In this document: positions 1-10,011 of the stretch, one piece after another
Numbering within the stretch: position 1 is the stretch's first letter
Layout of the letters: each line of letters opens with the position of its first letter
Assembly: GCA_012964665.1 (NCBI GenBank)
Contig: DTTO01000018.1
Coordinates: 1 to 41,692, forward strand
Length of the DNA stretch: 41,692 nucleotides
Source of the DNA: Fidelibacterota bacterium
GTDB taxonomy: Bacteria > Fidelibacterota > Marinisomatia > Marinisomatales > TCS55
Reading direction: 5' to 3'
The notes under the pieces: model-generated
Database searches by the model: none
What the model saw: the letters and a program-made list of their open reading frames with translations, nothing else
Told to the model about the DNA's origin: nothing
Translations under genes and position numbers: made by a program

Positions 1-20
1 CCCCTGTCGTGAAACAAGGG
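1..20 (-). terminator. Possible hairpin terminator downstream of tRNA-Val, cut by the window edge
   Basis: Minus strand CCCTTGTTTCACGACAGGGG can pair CCCxTGT/ACAxGGG with one mismatch. It lies just 3' of the tRNA; any T tract is outside the window. Confidence 0.4.
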
Positions 21-31
21 CTTTGTAACGG

Positions 32-105
32 TGGGCGTTGAGAGATTTGAACTCCCGACTTCCTCCTTGTAAGGGAGGCACTCTGACCAGCTGAGTTAAA
101 CGCCC
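32..105 (-). tRNA. tRNA-Val (anticodon TAC)
   Basis: Minus strand GGGCGTT...AACGCCC acceptor, CCTCC-CTTACAA-GGAGG anticodon arm, GGGAG-TTCAAAT-CTCTC T arm; cloverleaf folds by eye. Confidence 0.92.
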
Positions 106-123
106 TAAATTTCGGCGCGGAAC

Positions 124-2547
124 TTAGGCTACTTTTTTCGTTTTTGAGGCAGACTTTTTTGTCGTTTTCTTGCGTCCGTTCAATCCAGGTAGTGCCACAT
201 CGATCACATCCATCATTTCTTTCGCGAAATGAAAATCCAAATCTTTCTTAATGTGTTCCGGAATATCTTCCAGGTCTTTACGGTTATGGTCTGGTAAAAT
301 AATAGTCTTGATCCCGGAGCGGTGAGCGGCAGTTACTTTTTCTTTCACTCCGCCAATAGGCAGCACATTTCCACGAAGGGTGATTTCACCGGTCATGGCT
401 ACTTTATCTTCCACTGATTTTCCCATCAATAAAGAAACAATGGCCGTAAACATACTCACTCCAGCCGAAGGGCCATCTTTCGGGATCGCACCCGCAGGTA
501 CATGTACGTGAATATCGGTTTCTTTGTTAAAATCCTCGTCCAACCCCAATATATCCGTATGGGACCTTACATAGGTCATTGCGGCGGTGGCTGATTCTTT
601 CATCACATCACCCAGTTGCCCAGTGAGGGTCAAGATACCCTTTCCTTTCATTTTGGAAGCTTCCACAAAGAGAATATCGCCACCAGCAGCTGTCCAAGCC
701 AATCCAGTGACAACACCTGGTTTTGTTGTTCTTTCCGCAATTTCAGAATAGAAACGGGGCGCACCAAGATATTCAGTAACTTTCTTTTTGTTGACACGGA
801 CTTTTTTCGATTTTTTTTCAACCTGATCGCGGGCCACTTTCCGAAATACATTAGCAATTTCCCTTTCCAAGTTTCGGACACCTGCTTCCCGGGTATATGA
901 ATTTATCAATTCCTTAACTCCCTTTTCATCCAGTGTAACATCTTTCTTCGTGAGGCCGTTTTCTTCCAGTTGTTTGGGAATTAAATGTCGTTTTGCAATT
1001 TGTACTTTTTCATCTTCAATGTAACCCGAGAAACCAATGATTTCCATGCGGTCCTTTAAGGCCGGCGGAATGGGATCCTGGTAATTTGCCGTGGAAATAA
1101 ACATGACTTTACTTAAGTCAAAATCCACTTCCAGGTAATGATCGTTAAAGGTATTATTTTGTTCCGGATCCAATACTTCCAATAAAGCGGAAGAAGGATC
1201 GCCGCGGAAGTCCATACCCAACTTATCAATTTCATCGAGCATAAATACCGGGTTATTGGTGCCGGCTTTTTTTAAATATTGAATAATTCTACCTGGCAGT
1301 GCACCAATATAAGTTCGACGGTGACCACGAATCTCTGCCTCATCCCTCACACCGCCAAGAGAAATGCGAACGAATTCTCTTCCCATCGATCGAGCAATTG
1401 AGCGACCCAGCGATGTTTTGCCTACACCTGGAGGCCCTGCAAAACATAGAATCGGTCCACGGATTGCCCCTTCGGGATTTCTCTTCATTTTCAATGCCCG
1501 TACTGCTAAGTATTCTAATACTCTTTCTTTCACTTTATCCAACCCAAAATGGTCTTCATCAAGAATAGCTTTTGCATCCGGTACATTGATCGAATCCTCG
1601 GAGGTTTTCGACCAGGGTAATTCCGTAAGCCAATCCAAGTAAGTTCGTGACACAGTATATTCCGGAGACTGGGTAGGGATTTTTGAAAGACGATCTAATT
1701 CTTTCAGAGCTACCTTTTCTGTTTCTTCAGGCATCTTGGCAGCTTTGATTGCGTCTTCAATTTCCTTTAGTTCAACATGCGATTCATCCTCACCCAACTC
1801 CCGTTTAATGGCTTTCATTTGTTCCCGCAGGTAATATTCTCGCTGGGATTTAGCAATTTCATCATGGACTTCGGTCTGAATTTCTTCACCTAGTTTGATG
1901 CGCTGAATTTCTTTAGTTAAAATTTTTATTGCTTTCTCAACTCGCTTTTTGATATCTAGTTCTTCCAAAACATCCTGCTTTTCATGATTGGGAACAGTGA
2001 GTAGGGAGACAGCCCGGTCAGCTAAGCGGGATGGTTTCTGAATATTCGACAGCATTCCAGTATGTTCTTCGCTCAAGTTGGGAGCGACCTGAATCAATTC
2101 ATCGAAAACCTTGCGGAGATTGTTGGCCATGGCATCAAGTTTAATATCATCCGCCAGCGCCTTATCAGACATGCGCTGAACAGCGGCACGATAATAAGGC
2201 TCGCTTTCCTCAAATGATAAAATCTTGACTCGATCAATTCCCTGCACAATAGCTGATTTGCTGTTATCAGGCATATCAAATACTTTAAGAACCATCGCCA
2301 AGGTTCCAAAAGAATACAAATCTTCCGGATTAGGATCTTCAATAGATCCATCCTCCTGAGCCACCACAACAATATGTTTGCTGTTCGTGGGTAATTCATT
2401 GATCAATTTCAGAGATTTATCACGGCCGATATAAATGGGGATAACCTGTTGCGGGAATAATACCGTATTCCGCAGAGGCATGATTGGATAAGATTCGCTT
2501 TCCTCCAGCAGTTCCTCATTCATATCTTTTTCAATTTCGTCACTCAT
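124..2547 (-). CDS. lon: ATP-dependent protease La (Lon)
   Basis: 807 aa; N-terminal LON domain (PIMPLRNTVLFP), Walker A GPPGVGKTS, catalytic Ser region DGPSAGVSM. Confidence 0.97.
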   Translation of the reverse strand: MSDEIEKDMNEELLEESESYPIMPLRNTVLFPQQVIPIYIGRDKSLKLINELPTNSKHIVVVAQEDGSIEDPNPEDLYSFGTLAMVLKVFDMPDNSKSAIVQGIDRVKILSFEESEPYYRAAVQRMSDKALADDIKLDAMANNLRKVFDELIQVAPNLSEEHTGMLSNIQKPSRLADRAVSLLTVPNHEKQDVLEELDIKKRVEKAIKILTKEIQRIKLGEEIQTEVHDEIAKSQREYYLREQMKAIKRELGEDESHVELKEIEDAIKAAKMPEETEKVALKELDRLSKIPTQSPEYTVSRTYLDWLTELPWSKTSEDSINVPDAKAILDEDHFGLDKVKERVLEYLAVRALKMKRNPEGAIRGPILCFAGPPGVGKTSLGRSIARSMGREFVRISLGGVRDEAEIRGHRRTYIGALPGRIIQYLKKAGTNNPVFMLDEIDKLGMDFRGDPSSALLEVLDPEQNNTFNDHYLEVDFDLSKVMFISTANYQDPIPPALKDRMEIIGFSGYIEDEKVQIAKRHLIPKQLEENGLTKKDVTLDEKGVKELINSYTREAGVRNLEREIANVFRKVARDQVEKKSKKVRVNKKKVTEYLGAPRFYSEIAERTTKPGVVTGLAWTAAGGDILFVEASKMKGKGILTLTGQLGDVMKESATAAMTYVRSHTDILGLDEDFNKETDIHVHVPAGAIPKDGPSAGVSMFTAIVSLLMGKSVEDKVAMTGEITLRGNVLPIGGVKEKVTAAHRSGIKTIILPDHNRKDLEDIPEHIKKDLDFHFAKEMMDVIDVALPGLNGRKKTTKKSASKTKKVA

Positions 2548-2660
2548 GACATTCCTTATTTTATATCCAATACCAATTAATCAAACCGTATGCCATATAA
2601 GATACTATGCTTATATGACGTAAATTTACCGAAAATATCTTTTTTCTCTGCCATATAGGT

Positions 2661-2963
2661 TTACTTTGGTAACATATGACAAGCAACGCAATTTTCACGG
2701 AATTCGTGGGCCATTTGCTTTGCTATCACAGGTCCCGATCCAAAATTCATCTCACGTTCAGTAGCGTGACATCTTAAACAGGTATTTTCATCAATATACT
2801 GCATATGGGCCACAAAGTTCGAAAGTTTTGGTGGCACTTTTCCATCGACCAGGATCAAGGGAGGTTCCGTAACTGCAATTTCCGGTTTCATCTCAATTCC
2901 TTGATCGGCATAAATCATCCAGACTAAAACTAACCCAGCAATAACCACCATTCCGTAAATCAT
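2661..2963 (-). CDS. Small diheme c-type cytochrome, NapB-like
   Basis: Two CXXCH motifs (CLRCH, CVACH), N-terminal TM/signal, PPLI...NTCLRCH spacing resembles NapB. The ORF track starts at a TTG (2981); ATG at 2963 is the alternative. Confidence 0.7.
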   Translation of the reverse strand: MIYGMVVIAGLVLVWMIYADQGIEMKPEIAVTEPPLILVDGKVPPKLSNFVAHMQYIDENTCLRCHATEREMNFGSGPVIAKQMAHEFRENCVACHMLPK

Positions 2964-2977
2964 GTTTTTATATTGAT

Positions 2978-3853
2978 TCAATCTTCTATCTTTACCAAGC
3001 GGGCCTGTTCATCTGCATGGTATGAACTCCTCACCAATGGGCCTGATTCAACTACGCGAAATCCCAATTTGAGACCGATTCGTTTATAATCTTCAAATTC
3101 ATGACCTGCAACATAGCGGTCAACGGGAAGATGTTTTATTGTTGGTTGTAAATACTGACCGATTGTAAATATTTCGACCCCCAGATCTACAACTTCTTTC
3201 ATGGTCTCGATAACTTCATCTTTTACCTCGCCTAGGCCAACCATCATACCTGATTTCGTCCGCAGACCATAAACCACCGATTGCTTTAAAACATCCAAAC
3301 TGCGCGACCAAACCGCCTGGGCCCGAACCTGCCTACTGATCCGTTCCACGCATTCTACATTATGAGAGAATATTTCAGGTTCCGCCTCAAACACTGTTTT
3401 TAGCGCTGGCAAATATCCCTGGAAATCAGGCGTCAATACTTCCACTGTACATTCAGGTACATGGTGATGGACCTGTCGAATTGTTTCGGCCCAGATTTTT
3501 GCTCCGAAATCATCCTTTATATCATCACGATCCACAGAAGTAATTACCACATGTCGCAAATTCATTTTTTGAATTGCCATGGCCGTTCGAACCGGCTCCA
3601 TCCTATCCAAACCAACTGGTTTTCCTGTGCCCACTGAGCAAAATCCACAGGCACGGGTACAGATATCGCCCAGGATCATAATAGTCGCCGTTCCCCGATT
3701 CCAGCATTCATAAATGTTTGGGCAGCGTGCTTCTTCACACACCGTATGGAGATTATTCTGGGTAACCACATTTTGAACAAACCGGTAATCTTTACCGTAA
3801 TGCAGGCGAATTCTGGGTTTTTTACCAACAGTTCGATTTGCAAGTGTTTCCAT
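2978..3853 (-). CDS. lipA: Lipoyl synthase, radical SAM
   Basis: CEEARCPNIYECW and CTRACGFCSV cluster-binding motifs. ATG at 3853 overlaps the upstream stop (ATGA). Confidence 0.96.
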   Translation of the reverse strand: METLANRTVGKKPRIRLHYGKDYRFVQNVVTQNNLHTVCEEARCPNIYECWNRGTATIMILGDICTRACGFCSVGTGKPVGLDRMEPVRTAMAIQKMNLRHVVITSVDRDDIKDDFGAKIWAETIRQVHHHVPECTVEVLTPDFQGYLPALKTVFEAEPEIFSHNVECVERISRQVRAQAVWSRSLDVLKQSVVYGLRTKSGMMVGLGEVKDEVIETMKEVVDLGVEIFTIGQYLQPTIKHLPVDRYVAGHEFEDYKRIGLKLGFRVVESGPLVRSSYHADEQARLVKIED

Positions 3854-4677
3854 CAACTCACCTTCTGAAACAGGAAAATCATGTAACGTTTATACTTCCG
3901 GAATTCATTACTGTCCAACAGTGATAATTGCTTCATCTTTTCATTGACTCTTTTACCAAAGGCTTTCTTGAGTATTTTCATAATAAAAGAATAGTTTTTG
4001 TCCATATAGTTGGATGAGAATTCAACTGTCGGGTAGATATAGCGTTCCATGAATGCTTTGGCGCTGTCAAGTGTTGGCATGGTGTTCTCAGTTTGATCAT
4101 ACTCTTTTAGAAGCTTAAAGCCATATTCCTCTCCAATTTCCATGTACATTTTTTCATTATGGGAGGCTTTAATATGCCAATCACCACTACCATCATTATG
4201 ATGCAAAAAATAATCGGAGACCAGTAGGTAACCACCGTCACAAATAGTTTTTCTGGCAGTTTTCCATCCCGGTTGAATTTGAATATAACAGGCACTTTCA
4301 CTTTCCAAAACAAGATCATACTGTTTTTCAGAATCAAAATCTTCAAACTTGGCACGGTGGAATTTGACTTCACCATTATACTTTTCTGCAAATACCTGTT
4401 CTTGGTACTCATCGGGAGACAGTGCCTCCACTTTATATCCTTTATTCAAAAGATAACTGGAATTACCACCGATCCCAGCACCGACATCTAGTATTGTTTT
4501 CACATCTTCTGGAATAAAAGAAGCCAGGTGTTCTATGTAACGATCTTGGGCAGCAACAATGTCATACAGTGACAGATTTTCTGCAGTCACCGATTTAGGG
4601 TCGTCCCAAAAACCATAGTGCAGATAAGGGGAACGAACTGATTCCGAATAGAGTTTCAGAACGTGATCAATGGGCAT
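3853..4677 (-). CDS. Class I SAM-dependent methyltransferase
   Basis: TILDVGAGIGGNSSYLL motif I; 274 aa; embedded in the lipoate/2-oxoacid dehydrogenase operon. Confidence 0.82.
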   Translation of the reverse strand: MPIDHVLKLYSESVRSPYLHYGFWDDPKSVTAENLSLYDIVAAQDRYIEHLASFIPEDVKTILDVGAGIGGNSSYLLNKGYKVEALSPDEYQEQVFAEKYNGEVKFHRAKFEDFDSEKQYDLVLESESACYIQIQPGWKTARKTICDGGYLLVSDYFLHHNDGSGDWHIKASHNEKMYMEIGEEYGFKLLKEYDQTENTMPTLDSAKAFMERYIYPTVEFSSNYMDKNYSFIMKILKKAFGKRVNEKMKQLSLLDSNEFRKYKRYMIFLFQKVS

Positions 4678-5963
4678 TAGAGTATTGTTTCTAAATTCAT
4701 GTTCTCAAGATTCTTCCGCACAGTATCAACAAATTGACTGCCACCCGCACCATCGATCAGGCGATGATCAAAGCCCAGGGATAAAACCATCATACTTTTA
4801 ATTCCAATGGTATCGCCTTCTTTAGTTTCAATCACAACTGGTCGTTTTTTGACAACACCTACACCAAGGATTCCAACATTAGGCTGGTTGATAATAGGTG
4901 TACCCATGGTTGCATTAAAGACTCCAAAATTTGAAATTGAAAATGTGGAGCCTTGTAACTCATCGGGATTGAGCTGTTTATTTCTAGTGCGCAAAGCCGT
5001 GTCTCTCACTTTTCGGCACAAGCCTAAAAAATTAAGTTCCTCACATTTTTCAAGTACCGGTACCATCAGGCCCTTATTTACAGCAACAGCCATACCCATA
5101 TTTACATTTTTGTGGTAGACAATGGAAGAATCCTCAAGGGAAGCATTCATTTCCGGTTGACCGTTTAAGGCTTTTACACAGGCCCGGATAATAAATGGTG
5201 TGTAGGTCAGTTTATAACCTTCCCGCTGGTAAAAAGCATCTCCCTGGTTGTTTACAAAATTCACAATTGCGCTCATATCAACTTCTGTCATCACATAGAC
5301 ATGGACGGAGGTATCGATACTCTTTCGCATATGTTCTGCTATCAGTTTGCGCATGTGATCCATCTCGACTGTCTCATCCAATCCTGAGAAAGCAGGTGGT
5401 ATTATTAAAGGTTGTGCCATATCTGATGGTTTTGTCGATGGAACAGTCAATCGGGATTTGAGATAGTTTAATACATCAATCTTGGTCACCCTACCGCCCT
5501 TACCCGTACCAGAAATTGTCATTAATTCGTCTATTTCTATATTATTCTCGATTGCAATTTTATTTACAACGGGGGTAAAAAATTTCTTTTCACCTGAGTG
5601 TGTTTTTGGTTTGGGTGTTGGTGGAACTAGTTTTGGTATTTTGGCAGGTTTATCCTCAGCTAATTCCTCAGTTTTATCCTCTGATACTAATACATGTGGT
5701 GATTTTTGAACCATGGCCGCATCACTATCCGTTTCAACCTTGGCAATCACTGTCCCCACTTCCATTATATCATTCGGCTTAGCCAGGATTTCCACAATTG
5801 TCCCAGCTGCAGGGGAGGGAATTTCAGAATCTACTTTGTCGGTTCCAATTTCCAGCAGGATTTCATCCATTTCGACTATATCCCCGACTTTTTTCCGCCA
5901 TTCAATAATGGTACCCTCTGTAATAGATTCGCCCATCTTGGGCATGACAATATCTATAATCAT
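4677..5963 (-). CDS. Dihydrolipoyl acyltransferase (E2) of a 2-oxoacid dehydrogenase complex
   Basis: N-terminal lipoyl domain (EIGTDKVDSEIPSP), peripheral-subunit binding domain, C-terminal catalytic domain (LGFDHRLIDGAGGSQF). Confidence 0.94.
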   Translation of the reverse strand: MIIDIVMPKMGESITEGTIIEWRKKVGDIVEMDEILLEIGTDKVDSEIPSPAAGTIVEILAKPNDIMEVGTVIAKVETDSDAAMVQKSPHVLVSEDKTEELAEDKPAKIPKLVPPTPKPKTHSGEKKFFTPVVNKIAIENNIEIDELMTISGTGKGGRVTKIDVLNYLKSRLTVPSTKPSDMAQPLIIPPAFSGLDETVEMDHMRKLIAEHMRKSIDTSVHVYVMTEVDMSAIVNFVNNQGDAFYQREGYKLTYTPFIIRACVKALNGQPEMNASLEDSSIVYHKNVNMGMAVAVNKGLMVPVLEKCEELNFLGLCRKVRDTALRTRNKQLNPDELQGSTFSISNFGVFNATMGTPIINQPNVGILGVGVVKKRPVVIETKEGDTIGIKSMMVLSLGFDHRLIDGAGGSQFVDTVRKNLENMNLETIL

Positions 5964-7969
5964 CAGTACTCCAATAATTCTGTTAACGCTTTTTGAATAT
6001 CGCTGGTCTGGGGTAAAACTTTTTCCTCCAGAAACCAGTTGTAAGGCACATGGGCATCAGCAGCTCCAACCCGTTTAATGGGTCCGTCTAACGATTCAAA
6101 ATGCTGATCAGCAATAATAGCAGCAATTTCCGCACCGGGTCCATTAGTAAGCACGTCCTCGTATACTACCAGGACTTTCCCTGTTTTGGAAATGGAAGCT
6201 TCTATAGCAGAATGATCCAAGGGGTTTAATGTTCGCAGGTCAACAATTTCCACCAATTCAGGATCAATGCCTGCAGCCTTTACAGCTTCAATTGATTTTT
6301 GCACCATGGCTCCCCAGGTAATAATCGTGGCCACTGACCCTTCTTGCACCACACGCGCCTGACCAAATGGTAGAATATAATTTTCATCCGGTTCTGGCGT
6401 AGCGGCAAATCCCTGTCGATATAAGCCTTTGTGTTCCATAAACAGCACTGGATCATCCATTCGACATGCTGCTTTTAACAAACCTTTGGCATCAGCCGCA
6501 TTAGAAGGATAAGCAATCCGAATCCCTGGCATATGCATGAAATAACCATCGATAGACTGGCTATGGCAGATGGCGCCATGTATATATCCGCCAATAGGTA
6601 CTCGCATTATCAAGGGACATTTCCATTTTCCATTCGAGCGATACCGCATCGATGCAACTTCATTCCTTATTTGCATCATGGCGGGCCATATATAATCACC
6701 GAACTGGATCTCAACACATGGTTTCCAACCAGTGACGGCCAATCCTACTGCCGTACCGATAATGGAGGCTTCTGCCAGAGGTGAATTAAACACTCTTTTC
6801 TTTCCAAATTGATCCATTAACCCTCGAGTAGCTGTAAAAACACCTCCTTTTGGGTCAGCAATATCTTGGCCATAGATTACCATCTTTTCATCACGTTCCA
6901 TTTCTTCCGCCATGGCATGATTGATGGCATCCACCAATACAACTTTGTCATTTTTGATATTGAATGTTGTTTCTTTCAATGCTGGTTGATTGGTATAAAC
7001 ATGATCCAAAGCCGTATTTTGATCTGGGTGGTCCTGTTGATCTGCCCATTCTGCATCCGTATTCACTTGCTTTTTCACTTTCTCTCTGATTTTTTCAAAA
7101 TCCTTGGATATGGCAATTTTTGCTTGGATACAATCAGCTTCAAACTTGATGATCGGATCCTTTTTAAGATCTTTATTTAATTCATCCTTTGATCGATATT
7201 TCCGCTGATCATCTGAAGAAGAGTGAGACAACAAGCGAACTACATGAGATACAATAACCGAAGGGCCTTTGCCTTTCTGGGCCCGCTCTATTGCCTGTTG
7301 AAATGCCAGGTTTGTTTCAAAAAAGTTGGTTCCATCTACATCGTACCGCGATAGGTTTTTATACCCTGCCACCAAGGCAAACACAGAGCTGCCAGCGGTC
7401 TGTTCAGAAATATGAACACTGATGGCATATTCATTATCCTCAATATGAAAAATAACCGGTAGTTTTTCCCGGCTAGCCCAGTTCAAGGCTTCATGAAACT
7501 CACCTTCGCTTGAACTTCCTTCCCCTGATGACACATATACAATTTCTTTTGTTTGTTCCCATTTCCGGGACATAGCACAGCCAACAGCCTGTAAAAATTG
7601 AGTGCCGGTAGGACTGGATTGACTGACAATTCGCAAATCTTTATGACCATAATGCTGGGGCATTTGCCGGCCTCCAGAATTGGGGTCATCCTTTCGAGCC
7701 AAAAATGAAAGCAGTTGTTCTCTGCCAGTCATACCCAGGCCAAGACAAAGTGCCGCATCACGGTAATAAGGATAGGCCCAGTCTTGACCAGGATTCATAT
7801 TTACCGCAGCCGCCATTTGAGCTGCTTCATGTCCAGAACAACCGATATGAAAAAAGGCCTTGCCCTGTTTCAACATAATCAACTGCTTTTCATCCAGCCT
7901 TCGGGCCAATACCATTTTTCGGTATATTTCTAATAATTCTTTTTTCTGAAATCCGTGCAGCCTGGGCAT
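5963..7969 (-). CDS. 2-oxoacid dehydrogenase E1, fused alpha and beta (2-oxoisovalerate dehydrogenase-like)
   Basis: 668 aa; N-terminal TPP-binding alpha half (GEGSSSEGEFHEALNWA) followed by a transketolase-like beta half (NSPLAEASIIGTAVGLA). Confidence 0.92.
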   Translation of the reverse strand: MPRLHGFQKKELLEIYRKMVLARRLDEKQLIMLKQGKAFFHIGCSGHEAAQMAAAVNMNPGQDWAYPYYRDAALCLGLGMTGREQLLSFLARKDDPNSGGRQMPQHYGHKDLRIVSQSSPTGTQFLQAVGCAMSRKWEQTKEIVYVSSGEGSSSEGEFHEALNWASREKLPVIFHIEDNEYAISVHISEQTAGSSVFALVAGYKNLSRYDVDGTNFFETNLAFQQAIERAQKGKGPSVIVSHVVRLLSHSSSDDQRKYRSKDELNKDLKKDPIIKFEADCIQAKIAISKDFEKIREKVKKQVNTDAEWADQQDHPDQNTALDHVYTNQPALKETTFNIKNDKVVLVDAINHAMAEEMERDEKMVIYGQDIADPKGGVFTATRGLMDQFGKKRVFNSPLAEASIIGTAVGLAVTGWKPCVEIQFGDYIWPAMMQIRNEVASMRYRSNGKWKCPLIMRVPIGGYIHGAICHSQSIDGYFMHMPGIRIAYPSNAADAKGLLKAACRMDDPVLFMEHKGLYRQGFAATPEPDENYILPFGQARVVQEGSVATIITWGAMVQKSIEAVKAAGIDPELVEIVDLRTLNPLDHSAIEASISKTGKVLVVYEDVLTNGPGAEIAAIIADQHFESLDGPIKRVGAADAHVPYNWFLEEKVLPQTSDIQKALTELLEY

Positions 7970-8622
7970 TAAATCACACCCGCCTTTTCCTGATTTTGAA
8001 ATGCCTGATGAAATGACTTTAATATACTTTTTTTCACTTCACCCATATTTAGTTTTTCCCCAATAATCTTTTCCATAGACGTAACACCGTATTCAAAAAT
8101 ACCACAAGGGATAATACCACTGTAATAATCCAGGTCTGTATTTACATTCAGAGCAAAACCGTGCATGGTAACCCATCGTGAAATTCGTACCCCCTGGGCT
8201 CCAATTTTTTCATCACCTACCCAAACACCTGTTAATCCTTCTTTGACATCTGCTTTAATTTCATATTCATTTAGTGTATCGATAATAACTTGTTCTAGTC
8301 TACGCATATACCAACTTATACTTGTGGTATACCGATGAAGATCAAGGATTGGGTATCCTACTAATTGGCCGGGCCCATGATAAGTGATATCGCCACCACG
8401 TTCGATATGAAATATCTTTGCATCAGCTGCAGCGGATTGGAGTAGATGATTTTCATTCGCATTTTTTCCTAGTGTGTAAACAGACTCGTGCTCTACAAGC
8501 AATAGCGTGTCTGGTGTATCCCCATTTAAAACCTTCTTGTGATAATACTTTTGAAGGTCCCAGGTGGACTGATAATCCATATGACCGAGATCAATCACTT
8601 TGATATTTGCTTGAATAGACAT
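7969..8622 (-). CDS. lipB: Octanoyltransferase
   Basis: ERGGDITYHGPGQLVGYPILDL motif; start and stop abut E1 and lpdA. Confidence 0.95.
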   Translation of the reverse strand: MSIQANIKVIDLGHMDYQSTWDLQKYYHKKVLNGDTPDTLLLVEHESVYTLGKNANENHLLQSAAADAKIFHIERGGDITYHGPGQLVGYPILDLHRYTTSISWYMRRLEQVIIDTLNEYEIKADVKEGLTGVWVGDEKIGAQGVRISRWVTMHGFALNVNTDLDYYSGIIPCGIFEYGVTSMEKIIGEKLNMGEVKKSILKSFHQAFQNQEKAGVI

Positions 8623-10011
8623 TTACTGATGCACACCTTGTCCAAATGCATCCAAAGCAGCTTCCATTATAGCTTCAGATAATGTTGGGTGGGCATGGAC
8701 CGTCATGGCAATTTCCTGCCAAGTTGTTTCTAATGTTTTGGCCACACCCAATTCAGCAATCATTTCTGTCGCTTCACTACCGACAATATGACAGCCCAAT
8801 AATTCTCCATATGTTTCATCAAAAATAATTTTGACAAATCCAGTAGAATCTCCAGTCGCTAAGGCTTTCCCACTGGCTCGAAATTCAAACTTTCCAACTT
8901 TAATTTGGTGTCCTTTATCTTTGGCTGCCGTTTCTGTCATGCCCAGTGAAGCCACCTGAGGCTGGCAATAGGTACATGCGGGGATATTGCTATAATCGAC
9001 GGGATGGGTGGTATTCCCTGCTGCATGTTCAACTGCCACATGCCCCTGGGCAGAAGCTAAATGTGCCAGCCAAGGCGGGCCGGAGACATCACCGATAGCA
9101 TAAATATTTGGAACCGAGGTTTGATTGAACTCATTGATGGTTATAGCTCCTTGATCGGTGGCAACACTAATTTCTTCCAAGCCAATATTTTCAATATTTC
9201 CTGTAACTCCTGTCGCTACCAATACAATATCCGCATTTAGAACCTGGGTATTATCCCCCTTTTTAGCATTTACCTTCACTTTGGTTTTTAGTTTTTTAAT
9301 ACTAGTCACTTTTGTTTCTTTATAAATCTTGATTCCAGATTTCTTGAAACTTTTTTCTACTTCTTTTGAAACATCTACATCCTCTATCGGGAGGATATCT
9401 GGCATCATCTCAATAAGGTGAACCTCAGTTCCATACTCATTATAAAAATAGGCAAATTCCACACCAATCGCCCCGGCACCAATGATCACCATCTTTTTGG
9501 GTGGAGCTTTTAAAATCATGGCCTCCTTGGATGTGATCACTTGTTTTCTATCTGGTTCCATTCCCGGGAATACACGTGGTCGTCCGCCAGTGGCTATTAT
9601 AATCTTTTCCGCTTTGAGGGTATTCTTTTTTTTGCCTTTTTCAACTTGAATTTTATTAGTTGATTTGAACACGCCACGACCAGTTATGTGGGTAATCTTA
9701 TTTTTCTTCATTAAAAATTCAACGCCTTTGGATAGACGATCAGATACATCCCGGCTGCGTTTGATTGTTTTACCAAAATCCACATCATATTTTGGAATAT
9801 TAATACCAAATTTTTTGCTGTTTTTAACATAGTTAAGAATTTCCGCATTTTTGAGCAGTGCCTTTGTTGGGATACATCCCCAGTTCAGGCATATACCACC
9901 CAATCGATCTTCATCAATAATTGCAATTTTTTTACCTAATTGCGCTCCACGGATCGCAGCAACATAACCGCCAGGTCCACCACCTAAAACAATAATGTCA
10001 AACTGTTCCAT
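8623..10011 (-). CDS. lpdA: Dihydrolipoamide dehydrogenase (E3)
   Basis: GGGPGGYVAAIRGAQLG FAD motif, GGICLNWGCIPTKALL redox-active disulfide, C-terminal HAHPTLSEAIMEAA. ATG at 10011 preferred over the TTG at 10023. Confidence 0.96.
   Translation of the reverse strand: MEQFDIIVLGGGPGGYVAAIRGAQLGKKIAIIDEDRLGGICLNWGCIPTKALLKNAEILNYVKNSKKFGINIPKYDVDFGKTIKRSRDVSDRLSKGVEFLMKKNKITHITGRGVFKSTNKIQVEKGKKKNTLKAEKIIIATGGRPRVFPGMEPDRKQVITSKEAMILKAPPKKMVIIGAGAIGVEFAYFYNEYGTEVHLIEMMPDILPIEDVDVSKEVEKSFKKSGIKIYKETKVTSIKKLKTKVKVNAKKGDNTQVLNADIVLVATGVTGNIENIGLEEISVATDQGAITINEFNQTSVPNIYAIGDVSGPPWLAHLASAQGHVAVEHAAGNTTHPVDYSNIPACTYCQPQVASLGMTETAAKDKGHQIKVGKFEFRASGKALATGDSTGFVKIIFDETYGELLGCHIVGSEATEMIAELGVAKTLETTWQEIAMTVHAHPTLSEAIMEAALDAFGQGVHQ

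Noticed and set aside
616-900. Antisense ORFs overlapping lon (also 1299..1568, 1364..1642, and shadows such as 2094..2399)
   Set aside because: They lie inside a clearly coding, conserved gene in another frame and show no recognisable motifs.
5195-6078. Plus-strand ORFs opposite the E2 gene and E1 C-terminus (5195..5461, 5482..5709, 5706..5996, 5713..6078)
   Set aside because: Shadow ORFs of conserved minus-strand genes; no family features.
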